NCBI GenBank assembly: GCA_965246875.1
Contig: CBDFFU010000003.1
Span: forward strand, 310,001-374,000
Length of the DNA: 64,000 bases
Source: DASWYT01 sp965246875
GTDB lineage: Bacteria > Pseudomonadota > Alphaproteobacteria > Micavibrionales > SZUA-601
Reading direction: 5' to 3'
Position 1 is the first letter of the stretch; each line of letters starts with the position of its first letter. Positions 42,735 through 52,358 of this stretch are shown in pieces. The position numbers were made by a program, and so were the translations under genes. The notes beneath the pieces were generated by a model. It was not told where the DNA came from. It was given only the letters and a program-made list of their open reading frames with translations, and did not search any database.

Positions 42735-43307
42735 TTAATTCATAGCGGGCGATAACAGCGCGTCGATGGATGCCTGCGTTTGCTCTGGCTGTGGCACACG
42801 GCGTAAAATGGCCTGCATCATTTGCGCCATCTCCGGATTGTTCAACGTCAGAAAGTCGTTGTGACTGACGATCTGTTTTTGCACGGAGGCGACAAAAGCC
42901 GGGTAGGCTGGCTGTTGCCGGTAAGCCGTAATGAGTTTTAATTTCGCGGCCTTATCCAAGGTGCCATTGGCGGGATTATCCATGAGCAGCATGGCCACCG
43001 CCGTGCTGTCGATGCCCAGATCAACCGTGTCATCATATTGATACCCCATGAGAACTACACTGCTGGTGGCGGCACTTTTCAGGAACAGGATATCCAGGTC
43101 GTCGGTGCGCGGCAAAGTGAAAGCGCTATCGGGGTTAACGGTGGCCAGCGGTACGCCAAAGACAGTTTCGATGGATGCGGCGGTCAAAGAGGGCAACAGA
43201 ACGGGTGGAACATTGACTCGTCCGGCCAGATCGGCGCCATGGGCCGTTGTATAGGCGAAGACTAAACAGAGGCTTGTCAGGCAAGCCACAAAAAACCGGA
43301 TACGCAT
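42735..43307 (-). CDS. Exported hypothetical protein, 190 aa
   Basis: Sec signal peptide at 1-24 (cleavage after 'TTAHGA'). The rest is helical and soluble with no cysteine outside the signal, and shows 'GYQYDDTVDLGIDSTAVAMLL'. No family recognised. It converges on the gene at 42097. Confidence 0.65.
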   Translation of the reverse strand: MRIRFFVACLTSLCLVFAYTTAHGADLAGRVNVPPVLLPSLTAASIETVFGVPLATVNPDSAFTLPRTDDLDILFLKSAATSSVVLMGYQYDDTVDLGIDSTAVAMLLMDNPANGTLDKAAKLKLITAYRQQPAYPAFVASVQKQIVSHNDFLTLNNPEMAQMMQAILRRVPQPEQTQASIDALLSPAMN

Positions 43308-43465
43308 TCTACGCCCTTGTTCAGTATTTTAAATATGTCCCCATCCATTATAGTGATGACATCTTGATGATGCGTTAAACCGTGCGTTGATTCGCAAGGG
43401 CGATTGCCCAAACCCGGCATAAGACAGTATGATTGTGCCATTGCAATAAGACGAGTGAATTGATC

Positions 43466-44161
43466 ATGCGGCATATCGTTCTGGATACCGAGACAACAGG
43501 CTTTAATGCCGAGACAGACGACCGGCTGGTCGAAATCGGCGCGGTGGAGGTCTTCAATTATGTGCCAACCGGCAAGATTTTTCACAAATATATTAATCCG
43601 CAACGTGAAGTGGGCGAAGGGGCCGTGGCCGTCCATGGGCTGACGCTGGAACGGTTGCAAAACGAACCACTGTTTGCCGAGATTTACGATGAGTTCATGG
43701 CCTTTATCGGTGACAGCCCACTGGTGATTCACAACGCGGAATTCGACATGCGGTTTCTGCGTGCCGAGGCCAAGCGGATGGGCATGCCACCGTTGCCGAT
43801 GGAGCGGGCAATTGATACCCTGGCGATGGCGCGCAAGAAATATCCGGGCGCGCCGAACTCGCTCGATGCCCTGTGCAAACGTTTCAACATCGACAATTCC
43901 AGCCGCACCTATCACGGCGCGTTGCTGGATGCCTTGCTGCTGGCCGACGTTTATCTGGAGCTGGCGGGCGGTGCACAGCCGGATTTAGTATTGTCGTCCA
44001 AAGCAGTTACGACCTCTACCGACAGCAGCAGCTTATCAGGTGCAAGCGCAACCATTAAAAACTGGCCTGCACGGGTCTTTCCGCTGACAGCGGACGAGGA
44101 AAAGGCACACCATGTGATGGTGGACAGTATCAAGGGAGCGGTGTGGGTGTCTGAGGTTTGA
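43466..44161 (+). CDS. dnaQ: DNA polymerase III epsilon subunit (3'-5' exonuclease)
   Basis: 231 residues from ATG 43466. ExoI 'VLDTETTGF' (D6, E8), ExoII 'VIHNAEFDMRFL' and ExoIII 'YHGALLDALLLADVY' give the D-E-D-H-D proofreading site. The C-terminal tail is the polymerase-binding part. Placement near oriC is common in alphaproteobacteria. Confidence 0.95.
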   Translation: MRHIVLDTETTGFNAETDDRLVEIGAVEVFNYVPTGKIFHKYINPQREVGEGAVAVHGLTLERLQNEPLFAEIYDEFMAFIGDSPLVIHNAEFDMRFLRAEAKRMGMPPLPMERAIDTLAMARKKYPGAPNSLDALCKRFNIDNSSRTYHGALLDALLLADVYLELAGGAQPDLVLSSKAVTTSTDSSSLSGASATIKNWPARVFPLTADEEKAHHVMVDSIKGAVWVSEV

Positions 44162-44185
44162 TAACGAAAACCATAATTTAACATA

Positions 44186-44214
44186 TTGACAAATCGTTTA
44201 AAATATGATCTAAT
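44186..44214 (+). promoter_or_regulatory. Promoter of the 151-aa gene
   Basis: Perfect -35 TTGACA (44186-44191), 17-bp spacer and TCTAAT (44209-44214). It lies 27 bases before ATG 44242. Confidence 0.6.
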
Positions 44215-44241
44215 TGCTAAGCGACCAAAAAGGAGAATAAT

Positions 44242-44697
44242 ATGCCCGAATCCCGTTTGAGAATGAGCCAAAATTTACGCGATACTTTAGCGCGGACTGA
44301 AAATGCTACAAAGGTCTCACCGGAATTTTTGGACAGCGCCGATAGACCAATATTGTTGGACGACGTGCTTAACTTTTTTGATCAGCGAGAGGGCACTCAT
44401 AAATATAATATCATTGTGACAAGTATCGAAAAAGATCCGAAACGAGGCTTGGTTCTGAAAGGTGAAAATCTAAGTGGACAAAGACTAGAATTGGATCAGA
44501 CACAGTTTGAAAAGTTTGATCCATCTTCCGATGCAGAAAAAGTGCTCGTTATTTCTAAAACTGCTATTCAGCGCGAGAATGATCGCAAACACCGCGATGC
44601 TTTGACTTTAAAAGTCGATTCATCAGCGGAAGCGACTACACTTGTGCCGACGTCTGTATTGAGAGGCAAAATATTGAAAAATGACAAAATGAAATGA
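44242..44697 (+). CDS. Hypothetical protein, 151 aa
   Basis: Not recognised. Soluble and charged, AT-rich relative to dnaQ. AAAGGAG precedes the ATG and a good promoter lies upstream, so it is expressed on its own. No cysteine or membrane helix. Confidence 0.6.
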   Translation: MPESRLRMSQNLRDTLARTENATKVSPEFLDSADRPILLDDVLNFFDQREGTHKYNIIVTSIEKDPKRGLVLKGENLSGQRLELDQTQFEKFDPSSDAEKVLVISKTAIQRENDRKHRDALTLKVDSSAEATTLVPTSVLRGKILKNDKMK

Positions 44698-44806
44698 TTT
44701 AAGTAGTCTAGCCAAAAACGCAAACTATATGCTCCAGACCAGCAAGACAGTTAATCAGCATGACGCTAGCTTAATTTTTTTAAAATTTTCAAATCGGCGG
44801 AATGTC

Positions 44807-45130
44807 ATGGAAAAACAAGTCATGGATAGTGCAGGGCCTGTGCCTGAACAGATTGAATTTCTGATCACGGGTGATATTGATGCTCTTGTTCAGCATCCAC
44901 AGTTTGACGAGATCATGACACCGAATACGATGTCCTGGACAAAAATCGAGAAAGATCAATGGATTTATTATCAGGTTGGCAATGATGAATTTTATTATTC
45001 CGTCGAGCCACCCGGTTTGCAGATGATGTTTAATGACACCATAACCTATCAAAAAGCAAAGCAGATAGCAGATGAAGTGATCCACAACATCGTGAAGTGC
45101 GGTTTGTCCGTAGAGCTAGCAGAAATTTAG
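44807..45130 (+). CDS. Hypothetical protein, 107 aa
   Basis: Not recognised. ATG 44807 was chosen over ATG 44729 because the added residues look non-coding. Acidic and soluble; 'KDQWIYYQVGNDEFYYSVEPPGLQMMF' is aromatic-rich. It lies 110 bases after the 151-aa gene. Confidence 0.55.
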   Translation: MEKQVMDSAGPVPEQIEFLITGDIDALVQHPQFDEIMTPNTMSWTKIEKDQWIYYQVGNDEFYYSVEPPGLQMMFNDTITYQKAKQIADEVIHNIVKCGLSVELAEI

Positions 45131-45208
45131 CTGGTCGATCGCACCCGCATTGGCATCAACAAGAATAATCCAGCCATATTGCTGTTATAAACTCCAACTT
45201 AGATACAA

Positions 45209-45902
45209 TCATGTCAATTTCGTTCTCGCTTTTTTCAGCAGACTTTCGCGGTAGTGTGGCTCGTCGAGTTTGTTCACGTTGCCGGGTGGGATGGGTTTGG
45301 CCATTTGCCAGAGGAAGTCGAATTGCGCCTTGAACGTGTCGGCAATTGCCTGGCTGCGGATGATGATAGTGCGTTTCGTGTCCCACATGATAAACGTAAT
45401 AGGGAATGACGCCCAGCAAGGCGGGCGAAATCCAGCGGCAGGATTCCGGTCGTGAGATAAAGAAATCATCGTCGTCGCGAAACAGCATGCGGTCGCGGAA
45501 TTCGGTTTTGATCTGATGGTGATAGTAATCGATCGATTCTTCCGGGGTATATTTCACATACAGGCGGTCGTCGATGCCCAGCATGCACACCTCGTCTGCC
45601 GGTGTGCGCATGCACAAGAATAAATCGTCATTGAGTTTGCGCATGAAATCATCGCCTTGATGTTCGATCATCTCGAAAATCTCGGCATGTTTCTGTACAC
45701 CGTTGTTACCCAGAAAGGTAATCCCAGCCGCCTGCAAGGTGTGCCGGATCGTTTGCAAGGTGGACAGGCGCGGTGAGCCGAGATAACGTTCGATATTGTT
45801 GATGCTGGGCAGCGACAGGCCGGACCTGGCCGCCAGATCCGATTGTTTCCAGTTCAGCAAGGCGCGCGCAGCCTTGATCTGTTCGACTGTTATGACATGC
45901 AT
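45209..45902 (-). pseudogene. XRE-family regulator gene with +1 frameshift
   Basis: The N-terminal part is an HTH ('IKAARALLNWKQSDLAARSGLSLPSINNIER', then 'TLQAAGITFLG'), as in small alphaproteobacterial XRE regulators. The C-terminal part in one frame ends as 'PYYVYHV'; the next frame supplies 'DTKRTIIIRSQAIADTFKAQFDFLW' to TGA 45209-45211. Removing one base from the GGG run near 45382-45384 (minus strand) gives one protein of about 230 residues. The first frame alone runs on to 45156. Either a recent mutation or an assembly error. Confidence 0.65.
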
Positions 45903-46015
45903 GGAAAATACGAGTCCTGCGTAGAATGTGTCTGTTAAGTATGTCTAACACCTATAAAAACATGTTTAATGCGTAAAATATGTTTGGTATCGTGTGTGCG
46001 AACAAGGAGATAATA

Positions 46016-46862
46016 ATGAACAATTTAAAACACACCCTACTCGGTTTCGGTCTGGCATTGGGCCTTGATCCTGACAACCCCCGCCCATGCAGATCTGCCG
46101 AATGAGCCGGTGTTTGCCCGCGTGATGAAAACCAAAACTATCAATTGCGGCTATTTCGTTTGGGCGCCGTATATCACCAAAGACGTCAACACCGGCAAAT
46201 TTGCCGGTATCAATTACGAGATCATGGAGGCGATCGCCAAAAACCTGCAGCTCAAGCTGAACTGGAGTGCTGAAGTCGGCGTTGGTGATACCGTTGCCGC
46301 CTTGAATAATGGCAAAGCGGATGTCATGTGCATTTCTCTGTGGCCCAGCGTTTTGCGCACGTCTCAAATGACCTTCACCAATCCTGTTTTTCATGACAAG
46401 GTGTATGCCGTAGTCAGAGCCGACGATACGCGCTTTGACGGCGATCTGGAAAAAGCCAACAAAAAAGGGGTCAAGGTTGCAGGGATTGACGGCGATACGA
46501 CAGCGGAAATCGCGGCCGAGAAATTGCCGAACGCAACGCAGGCTTTATTGCCGGAACTGGCATCTGGCTCCGATATCCTGATGAATGTCCTGACCCGCAA
46601 AGCCGATATCGCTATCATCGATGAAGCGTTATACAACGACTTTTCACGCAGCAATCCGGGTAAGCTGAAACAGGTGCCGGGGCTTGGTGCCATCCGCGTG
46701 TTTAGCGAACATATTGCGGTGAAAGAAGGCGAATATCATTTGCGGGATATGATCAATGTCTCGTTACAGCAATTGATCAATGACGGCGTGATTGACAGGA
46801 TCACGGCAAAATATTCCAAGGAATACAAATCGGAATTTATTCCGCCGCGGAAGAGTTTTTAA
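46016..46862 (+). pseudogene. Periplasmic amino-acid-type binding protein gene, +1 frameshift in signal peptide
   Basis: ATG 46016 has a perfect ribosome site (AAGGAG) and starts a signal peptide 'MNNLKHTLLGFGLALG', but that frame stops soon. The second frame from about 46065 gives 'ILTTPAHADLPNEP' and the full solute-binding domain to TAA 46860-46862 ('NCGYFVWAPYITKDVNTGKFAGINYEI'). Removing one base of the GGG run at 46058-46062 restores an ideal signal peptide. The domain is the SBP_bac_3 type, but there are no transporter genes next to it. Confidence 0.75.
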
Positions 46863-46885
46863 AGAACGTCATATAGACAAACGAA

Positions 46886-46933
46886 ATCCCGGATATTTCC
46901 GCGGCGGCCGACCGCTAGCGCAAATTCCGGGAT
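46886..46933. repeat. REP-like palindrome
   Basis: ATCCCGGA (46886-46893) pairs with TTCCGGGAT (46925-46933), which is followed by GACG; a GC-rich inner hairpin is nested. It lies between the convergent binding-protein and dnaN genes. Confidence 0.55.
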
Positions 46934-46953
46934 GACGAAAAATGACTGCTGAA

Positions 46954-48078
46954 TTACACCCGCATCGGCATCAAGACGAACAATCCGGCCATGTCGCTGT
47001 TGTCCTGCAGGATGGCAGGGGAGGCGCTGTCTGAGACGATCAGGCGGGTTTCGGCGTCGATGATCTGGGTGACGTCCATCAGGTAACGCGCGTTAAAGCC
47101 GATATCGACGTCATTGAGACCGTCATATTCGACTTCGCACTCTTCGGTCGCCGAGCCGCTTTCGGCATTGCTGGCGGAGAGGGTGAGGGTTTTACCCTTA
47201 ATCGACAGTTTCACCGCGCGCGTTTTTTCAGCAGCGAGCGTTGCCACACGATCAACGGCTTTGGCAAATGATTTCGTGTCGAGGATCACGGTTTTATCGA
47301 GACCTTGTGGGATCACGCGCTCGTAATCGGGATAAGTGCCATCGATCACTTTTGATGTAAAGGTTACATGGTCGAATGTGAAGCGCACCATTTTATCGGA
47401 GAGTTCGACGCGGATGTCGTCGCCGGCTTCGTCAAGCAAGCGGCGCAATTCCAGAATGGTTTTTTTCGGAATAATGACACCTGGCATGTTTTGCGCGCCG
47501 TCCGGCAATGTCGTTTGATAACGCGCCAGGCGGTGACCGTCGGTAGCCACCGTGCGCAACACAGGCAGACCGTCAAAGCTGGTCGGGTGCATATAAATGC
47601 CGTTGAGGTAATAACGCGCTTCTTCGGATGACATCGCGAAACGGGTGCGGTCGATCATGGTGCGCAGGATGCTGGCAGGGATGGCAAAACTGTGCGACGC
47701 TTTGTGCGTGTTCATTTCCGGGAAATCGTCCCGCGGCAAACAGCCGAGCTTGAAGTTCGAGCGGCCGGCCTTGATCGTCATGGCCGTGCCGGCTTCGTTG
47801 ATCTGGATATGCAACGTCGCATCGTCCGGCAATTTGCGCACGATATCATAGAGCATGTGGACAGGAACGGTTGTGGCACCATTTTCACCGACAGAGGCCG
47901 GAATGGCATCGACCATTTCCATGTCCATGTCGGTCGCGGCCAGGGATAGCGTGTTGTTTTCCGTGACCAGCAGCACGTTGGCTAAAATCGGAATGGTTGT
48001 GCGTTTTTCAACGACGCTTTGCACGTGGGACAAGGCTTTGAGCAAGGCGGCGCGTTCAACAGAAAATTGCATGGCCAT
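46954..48078 (-). CDS. dnaN: DNA polymerase III beta clamp
   Basis: 374 residues from ATG 48078 ('MAMQFSVERAALL'), with GGAG 10 bases upstream; ATG 48072 is the alternative. Three clamp domains are visible; the start 'ALLKALSHVQSVVEKRTTIPILANVLL' and the C-terminal 'LMPMRV' end are typical. dnaA is not in this window. Confidence 0.97.
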   Translation of the reverse strand: MAMQFSVERAALLKALSHVQSVVEKRTTIPILANVLLVTENNTLSLAATDMDMEMVDAIPASVGENGATTVPVHMLYDIVRKLPDDATLHIQINEAGTAMTIKAGRSNFKLGCLPRDDFPEMNTHKASHSFAIPASILRTMIDRTRFAMSSEEARYYLNGIYMHPTSFDGLPVLRTVATDGHRLARYQTTLPDGAQNMPGVIIPKKTILELRRLLDEAGDDIRVELSDKMVRFTFDHVTFTSKVIDGTYPDYERVIPQGLDKTVILDTKSFAKAVDRVATLAAEKTRAVKLSIKGKTLTLSASNAESGSATEECEVEYDGLNDVDIGFNARYLMDVTQIIDAETRLIVSDSASPAILQDNSDMAGLFVLMPMRV

Positions 48079-48197
48079 CGGGGAAAAGCTCCAAACACGG
48101 TGAAAGCGAAAGATAATCAATTTAGTTAAGAATTTTTAACATTCCGCGCACGGTGTGGCAAGGGTCAAAACGGAAGGGGCAGATTTGATCTTAATAT

Positions 48198-48233
48198 GTG
48201 ATTTTTGTAATATAAATTCATAATACAAATCAC
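48198..48233. promoter_or_regulatory. Imperfect palindrome upstream of dnaN
   Basis: GTGATT-TTT-GTA and TAC-AA-ATCAC flank a 14-base AT-rich centre in the 288-base gap between dnaN and the gene at 48367. It could be an operator or only chance symmetry in AT-rich DNA. Confidence 0.3.
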
Positions 48234-48366
48234 GTCATGGCCAATCGGTTTTTGAAACATAACTTACGAAGGGTCGCTAAAGCACGCTGTTACCCATAAA
48301 TCTTCTTGACATAAGGATAAAACCGTCTCACATTTAAGACCTCTAACCTGAGGAGAGGATGAGACC

Positions 48367-48900
48367 ATGAACCAGCCCTATGCTTATGCTGCTATCGATG
48401 ACAATCAACTGATTTCCGATTTTCGCTCCCTGACGCCGGACGAGGCGGACAAGGCAACGCGGGGTTTTTCGCATCTGGATAAAAGCGAGGTGCCGTATGT
48501 GGCATTCATTCCGTGGATCCAGCAAGCGCAAGGCAATTTGAACCAGCAGCAATTGCTGGGATTGTATTTTGCAGCCGGGGCAATGGTCGCGCCGGAATCC
48601 AGTGCGGATAGACGATTAACGGCTATAATGAGCGAATATTGCCAAGACGTTGCGCGAGCGGAAGGGGGGCAAGCCAGTCCTTTGCCCTCTATACATTTTA
48701 ACCCTGATCATATGCGCCGTGATGTGACGCGCGATCATATTCAAGGTATTACCAGCTATTGTTTTGAACACGAAAAAGATTTGGCAGGTGCAACATCATT
48801 TTTTGCGCAAGCCATCAGAGATAAATGTGACGGTGTACGGCAGATTATTGCCGCTCAACCGAAAATCAAAAATGCTGACGAGTATGCGCAAAGTTGCTGA
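48367..48900 (+). CDS. Hypothetical protein, 177 aa
   Basis: Not recognised. A GGATGAG site precedes ATG 48367. The product is soluble and helical, with cysteines near the C-terminus. No signal or membrane segment. It ends 9 bases from the stop of the aminopeptidase gene, to which it is convergent. Confidence 0.6.
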   Translation: MNQPYAYAAIDDNQLISDFRSLTPDEADKATRGFSHLDKSEVPYVAFIPWIQQAQGNLNQQQLLGLYFAAGAMVAPESSADRRLTAIMSEYCQDVARAEGGQASPLPSIHFNPDHMRRDVTRDHIQGITSYCFEHEKDLAGATSFFAQAIRDKCDGVRQIIAAQPKIKNADEYAQSC

Positions 48901-48909
48901 TCAATAAAA

Positions 48910-49908
48910 CTATCTTTCCAAGATTTCCGCCAGCCCATTTGTCTGCCGCAACATGGCATCTGTCATGCAGGGCTGGCGGGTCCAGTGGGAGCCGAACGGG
49001 ATAAATTCCAAGGTGCTGTTCGGCCAGCGTTGATGCACGTCCCACGCCGTTTGCGGTGGGCAGACGGCGTCGACACGGCCATTGATGATGGTGCAGGGAA
49101 CATGGCCGAGCCGATGTAATTGTTGCAGCAAACGTGTCGTGTCCAAAAAACAATCCTGCCCGATATAATGTGTTTCGAGCAAGGCAATGCTGAAGGCCTG
49201 ACCGCGGGCAATATCCTGTTCAATTTCGACCAGTTTGTCAGCCGGCAACGGATATTGCATGACCATTAATGTGGTTTCCCAGATCAACCATTGGCGGATG
49301 CATTCAGCCAGTCGCGCCGCATCATCTGGTTTAGGGTGATGAAAAATAGTGATGTAAGACGCGAAGGGCACAGTGCGTTCAGTCTCTGTCAGCGGTGACA
49401 GAAAATTTTGGTAGGCATCCGGAAACAAAGCGGCCCCCACACCATCGGGCAACAGGAAATCACGCACCTCTTGTGGCCGGCCTAAAAATACACCGCCCAG
49501 CATGACACCGCTGACATGATTGGTATGTTGCGTCACATACGCCATTGCCAAGGCTGACCCCCAAGAATAGCCGAATAATGCCCATTGTGTAATACCGCAA
49601 TGCTGGCGCAACAGGTTCATGTCGGCAACAAGATGATCAGTGGTGTTATCATTCATCGATGCAAACGGTGTGCTTTTGCCGCAACCGCGCTGATCGAAGA
49701 GAATGATGCGGTAACGCTGTGGGTCAAACAAACGCCGATGCCGTGGATAAATGGAACCGCCCGGTCCGCCATGCAAAAAGACGACCGGAATACCACCGGG
49801 ATTGCCACACGATTCCCAATAGATCGTATGACCCTGACCGACATTGAGATGACCTGTGTCGTAGGGTTCGATCTCGGGATACAGCTCTAAATAATCAGCG
49901 TTCATCAT
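48910..49908 (-). CDS. pip: Proline iminopeptidase
   Basis: Alpha/beta hydrolase that removes N-terminal proline. The 332-residue protein has the oxyanion motif 'HGGPGG' (46-51), 'DQRGCGKS', the nucleophile Ser115 in 'GYSWGS', the aspartate in 'INGRVDAVCPP' and the histidine in 'FGSHW'. The last residue differs from the usual G-H-S context but is in the right place. Confidence 0.92.
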   Translation of the reverse strand: MMNADYLELYPEIEPYDTGHLNVGQGHTIYWESCGNPGGIPVVFLHGGPGGSIYPRHRRLFDPQRYRIILFDQRGCGKSTPFASMNDNTTDHLVADMNLLRQHCGITQWALFGYSWGSALAMAYVTQHTNHVSGVMLGGVFLGRPQEVRDFLLPDGVGAALFPDAYQNFLSPLTETERTVPFASYITIFHHPKPDDAARLAECIRQWLIWETTLMVMQYPLPADKLVEIEQDIARGQAFSIALLETHYIGQDCFLDTTRLLQQLHRLGHVPCTIINGRVDAVCPPQTAWDVHQRWPNSTLEFIPFGSHWTRQPCMTDAMLRQTNGLAEILER

Positions 49909-50017
49909 GTTCCTGTATAGGCCATGTCAGGCAAAGGGTGGAAAAACAAGATACATTATGATAGAGGTGGAAGCCTGTTTTGCAAAGTTATTTATGATTA
50001 TCAATGAGGATATTAGC

Positions 50018-50944
50018 GTGATCGATATTGAATATTGGCAGACACGTGCCAAAGAAACCTTGTATATCGTGTCTGGTGTATTGAGTTCGTGCCTGGGCCT
50101 CAAAGGGTTTTTGCTGCCCAATCATTTTCTGGATGGCGGCGTCAACGGGATTGCGTTGCTGTTGCGTGAAGCGACTGGTTTGCCGTTGCCGTTATTGATC
50201 GTGTTGATCAGTGCGCCGTTTATTGTGATCGGCATGAAAACAATCTCCAAATATTTTGCACTGCGCACCTTTCTGGCGATTAGCTTGCTGGCCTTGTGTC
50301 TGGTCTTTTTACCGATGCCGCATGTGACCAAGGATGCGTTTCTGGTGGCGTTATTCGGCGGATTCTTTTTGGGGCTGGGGATAGGGCTTGCTATTCATGG
50401 CAATGCCGTCATCGATGGCACAGAAGTTCTGGCGATTTATATCAGCCGGCACACACCATTGACGGTTGGTGGCGTGATTTTCATGATCAATGTCTGCATC
50501 TTTGCGGTCGCCGCGTGGATGGAAGGCGTCGAGATTGCCATGTATGCCATGATCACCTATCTGGCTGCCGCGCGTACGGTGGATTTTGTGCTGAACGGGG
50601 TCGAAGAATACACAGCCATCACCATTGTCAGTGAAAAACCGAAAAAAGTGCAAAAAGCCCTGACGCAAGTGCTGGGCTATGGCGTCACGATATACCAGGG
50701 CCTGCGCGGCGTTGGCCATACGGGCGAATGGAGCAATCAGAATGCCAATCAGCAAGAGCGCGTCATTTTGCAAACGATTGTGACCCGCCTGGAAGTGCGG
50801 CGCGTGATCAACGCGGTGTCGCGGATCGATTCCAATGCCTTTATGTTTGAGCAGCGGATTGCCGATGCTTTTGGCGGCAAGATCAACAAGAAAACGCATA
50901 TTGGCAAGCCGCTGGAAGAAGGGCATACGCACAGCGACTTGTAA
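50018..50944 (+). CDS. YitT family membrane protein (DUF161 + DUF2179)
   Basis: 308 residues from GTG 50018, which has GAGGA 7 bases upstream; ATG 49958 and 49994 are alternatives. Five hydrophobic segments cover residues about 15-180 with the 'GGVNGIALLLREATGLPLPL' and 'GLGIGLAIHGNAVIDGTEVLAIYI' repeats; a cytoplasmic DUF2179 domain follows ('AITIVSEKPKKVQKALTQVLGYGVT'). The function of the family is unknown. Confidence 0.88.
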   Translation: MIDIEYWQTRAKETLYIVSGVLSSCLGLKGFLLPNHFLDGGVNGIALLLREATGLPLPLLIVLISAPFIVIGMKTISKYFALRTFLAISLLALCLVFLPMPHVTKDAFLVALFGGFFLGLGIGLAIHGNAVIDGTEVLAIYISRHTPLTVGGVIFMINVCIFAVAAWMEGVEIAMYAMITYLAAARTVDFVLNGVEEYTAITIVSEKPKKVQKALTQVLGYGVTIYQGLRGVGHTGEWSNQNANQQERVILQTIVTRLEVRRVINAVSRIDSNAFMFEQRIADAFGGKINKKTHIGKPLEEGHTHSDL

Positions 50945-50957
50945 AAGTATAAAATTT

Positions 50958-52193
50958 TTATGTCGATAGACACAATCCCAGGCCAACGCTGCCCAGTTTG
51001 TTGTCGTCATACAATTGCGCGTGCGGGAAACGGGTTTGCCAGAGATTTTGAAAAAATGGCAGAGATGTTGAACCGCCCGTCAGGATCAAGGCGCTGATAT
51101 CGGATGCGGTTACGCCGGCTTTGTTTAAGCAATCATCCATGCTGTGAATAACGGGCGACAAAATTTTATTGAATGCGGTGTTCATTTGGCTTTGGGTCAT
51201 GGATGCCGCCAGGGCGTGATCAAGAAATGTATAATCAAGCACGGCATCATTGTTTGTTGATAACGCGATTTTCGCCTGTTCGCTGATATTCAGAATTTTG
51301 TGTGCCAATTGGTCTTCTAAAACCTGTTCCAGCCGGATCAATTTTTCGGGTTGCTGGGCGGCGGGGATCGTTTGGCGCACCCAGTTTTTGTTTTGCGGCG
51401 TGTAACAGAACATGATCCGGCTCCAGTCCGACAGATCGAAATACAGCGCCGATGGCAGTTCCAGATTTTTTTCACCGTAGAGGTCACCCATGCCCAGTAA
51501 CGGCATCGCAGTTTGCAGGTTGATGGTTTTATCACAATCATTGCCGCCGATACGCACACCCGTATTGGCCAGAATATCCCGCTGGCGGTCATGACCGGGT
51601 AACGTATCAGGGCGTAGCCGGATCACGGAAAAATCCGACGTGCCGCCGCCAATATCGATGACCAGCGCCAGTTGGTCCTGCGCCAGTTTCCGCTCGTGAC
51701 TTAACGCGCCGGCGATGGGTTCATATTGAAACGCAATGTTTTCAAACCCCAGTGCCTTGCCGATCAGGCGCAACGCATCCTCGGCGCGCGCATCGGCGTC
51801 AGGGTCAGAATCCTGAAAATGCACCGGACGGCCAAGTGTGACGGATGTGAGCGTTTCGCCGATCTGCGCTTCGGCCACCTGTTTGATGTGTTGCAAAAAC
51901 ATACCAATAATGTCGGTAAAGCTGTGCCGCACACCGTTGATCAATGTGCCGTTTTGCATCAAGGCTGTGCCCAACACGCGTTTGAGACTGCGCATAAACC
52001 GGCCGTCTTCACCATTCAAATACGCATTGACCGCCGCACGGCCGAACAAAGGTCTGGCGTATTTGATAGTGGGGAAAAACAGCGCGCTGGGAATGGTGGT
52101 GTAGCCGTCCTCCAGCGTGATCAGCTGAGGACCCGCAGACGTTAAAACGGACAACGTCGTATTGGACGTGCCAAAATCAATCCCGCAATGCAT
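50958..52193 (-). CDS. Hsp70-like protein, YegD type
   Basis: 411 residues of an Hsp70/actin-fold ATPase: 'CGIDFGTSNTTLSV' (phosphate 1), 'VIDIGGGTSDFSVI' (phosphate 2), 'ILTGGSTSLPFF' (adenosine). It lacks the DnaK peptide-binding and lid domains, as does YegD. Its client is unknown. It is convergent with the YitT gene. Confidence 0.85.
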   Translation of the reverse strand: MHCGIDFGTSNTTLSVLTSAGPQLITLEDGYTTIPSALFFPTIKYARPLFGRAAVNAYLNGEDGRFMRSLKRVLGTALMQNGTLINGVRHSFTDIIGMFLQHIKQVAEAQIGETLTSVTLGRPVHFQDSDPDADARAEDALRLIGKALGFENIAFQYEPIAGALSHERKLAQDQLALVIDIGGGTSDFSVIRLRPDTLPGHDRQRDILANTGVRIGGNDCDKTINLQTAMPLLGMGDLYGEKNLELPSALYFDLSDWSRIMFCYTPQNKNWVRQTIPAAQQPEKLIRLEQVLEDQLAHKILNISEQAKIALSTNNDAVLDYTFLDHALAASMTQSQMNTAFNKILSPVIHSMDDCLNKAGVTASDISALILTGGSTSLPFFQNLWQTRFPHAQLYDDNKLGSVGLGLCLST

Positions 52194-52358
52194 GACAAAA
52201 AATCCCTTCCGTCACAGACGCGCAAGGCAGGCAGCCATTCACGGGCTTAAGAACAAAAGCAAGAGTGTGGGGAGTGGCCAGTCTCCTGCAAAATGGCCGG
52301 TTGTCAAGAGGGTATGGCTTGATATGATGACGCTAACATTTTGAAGAGGCTTAGAAAA

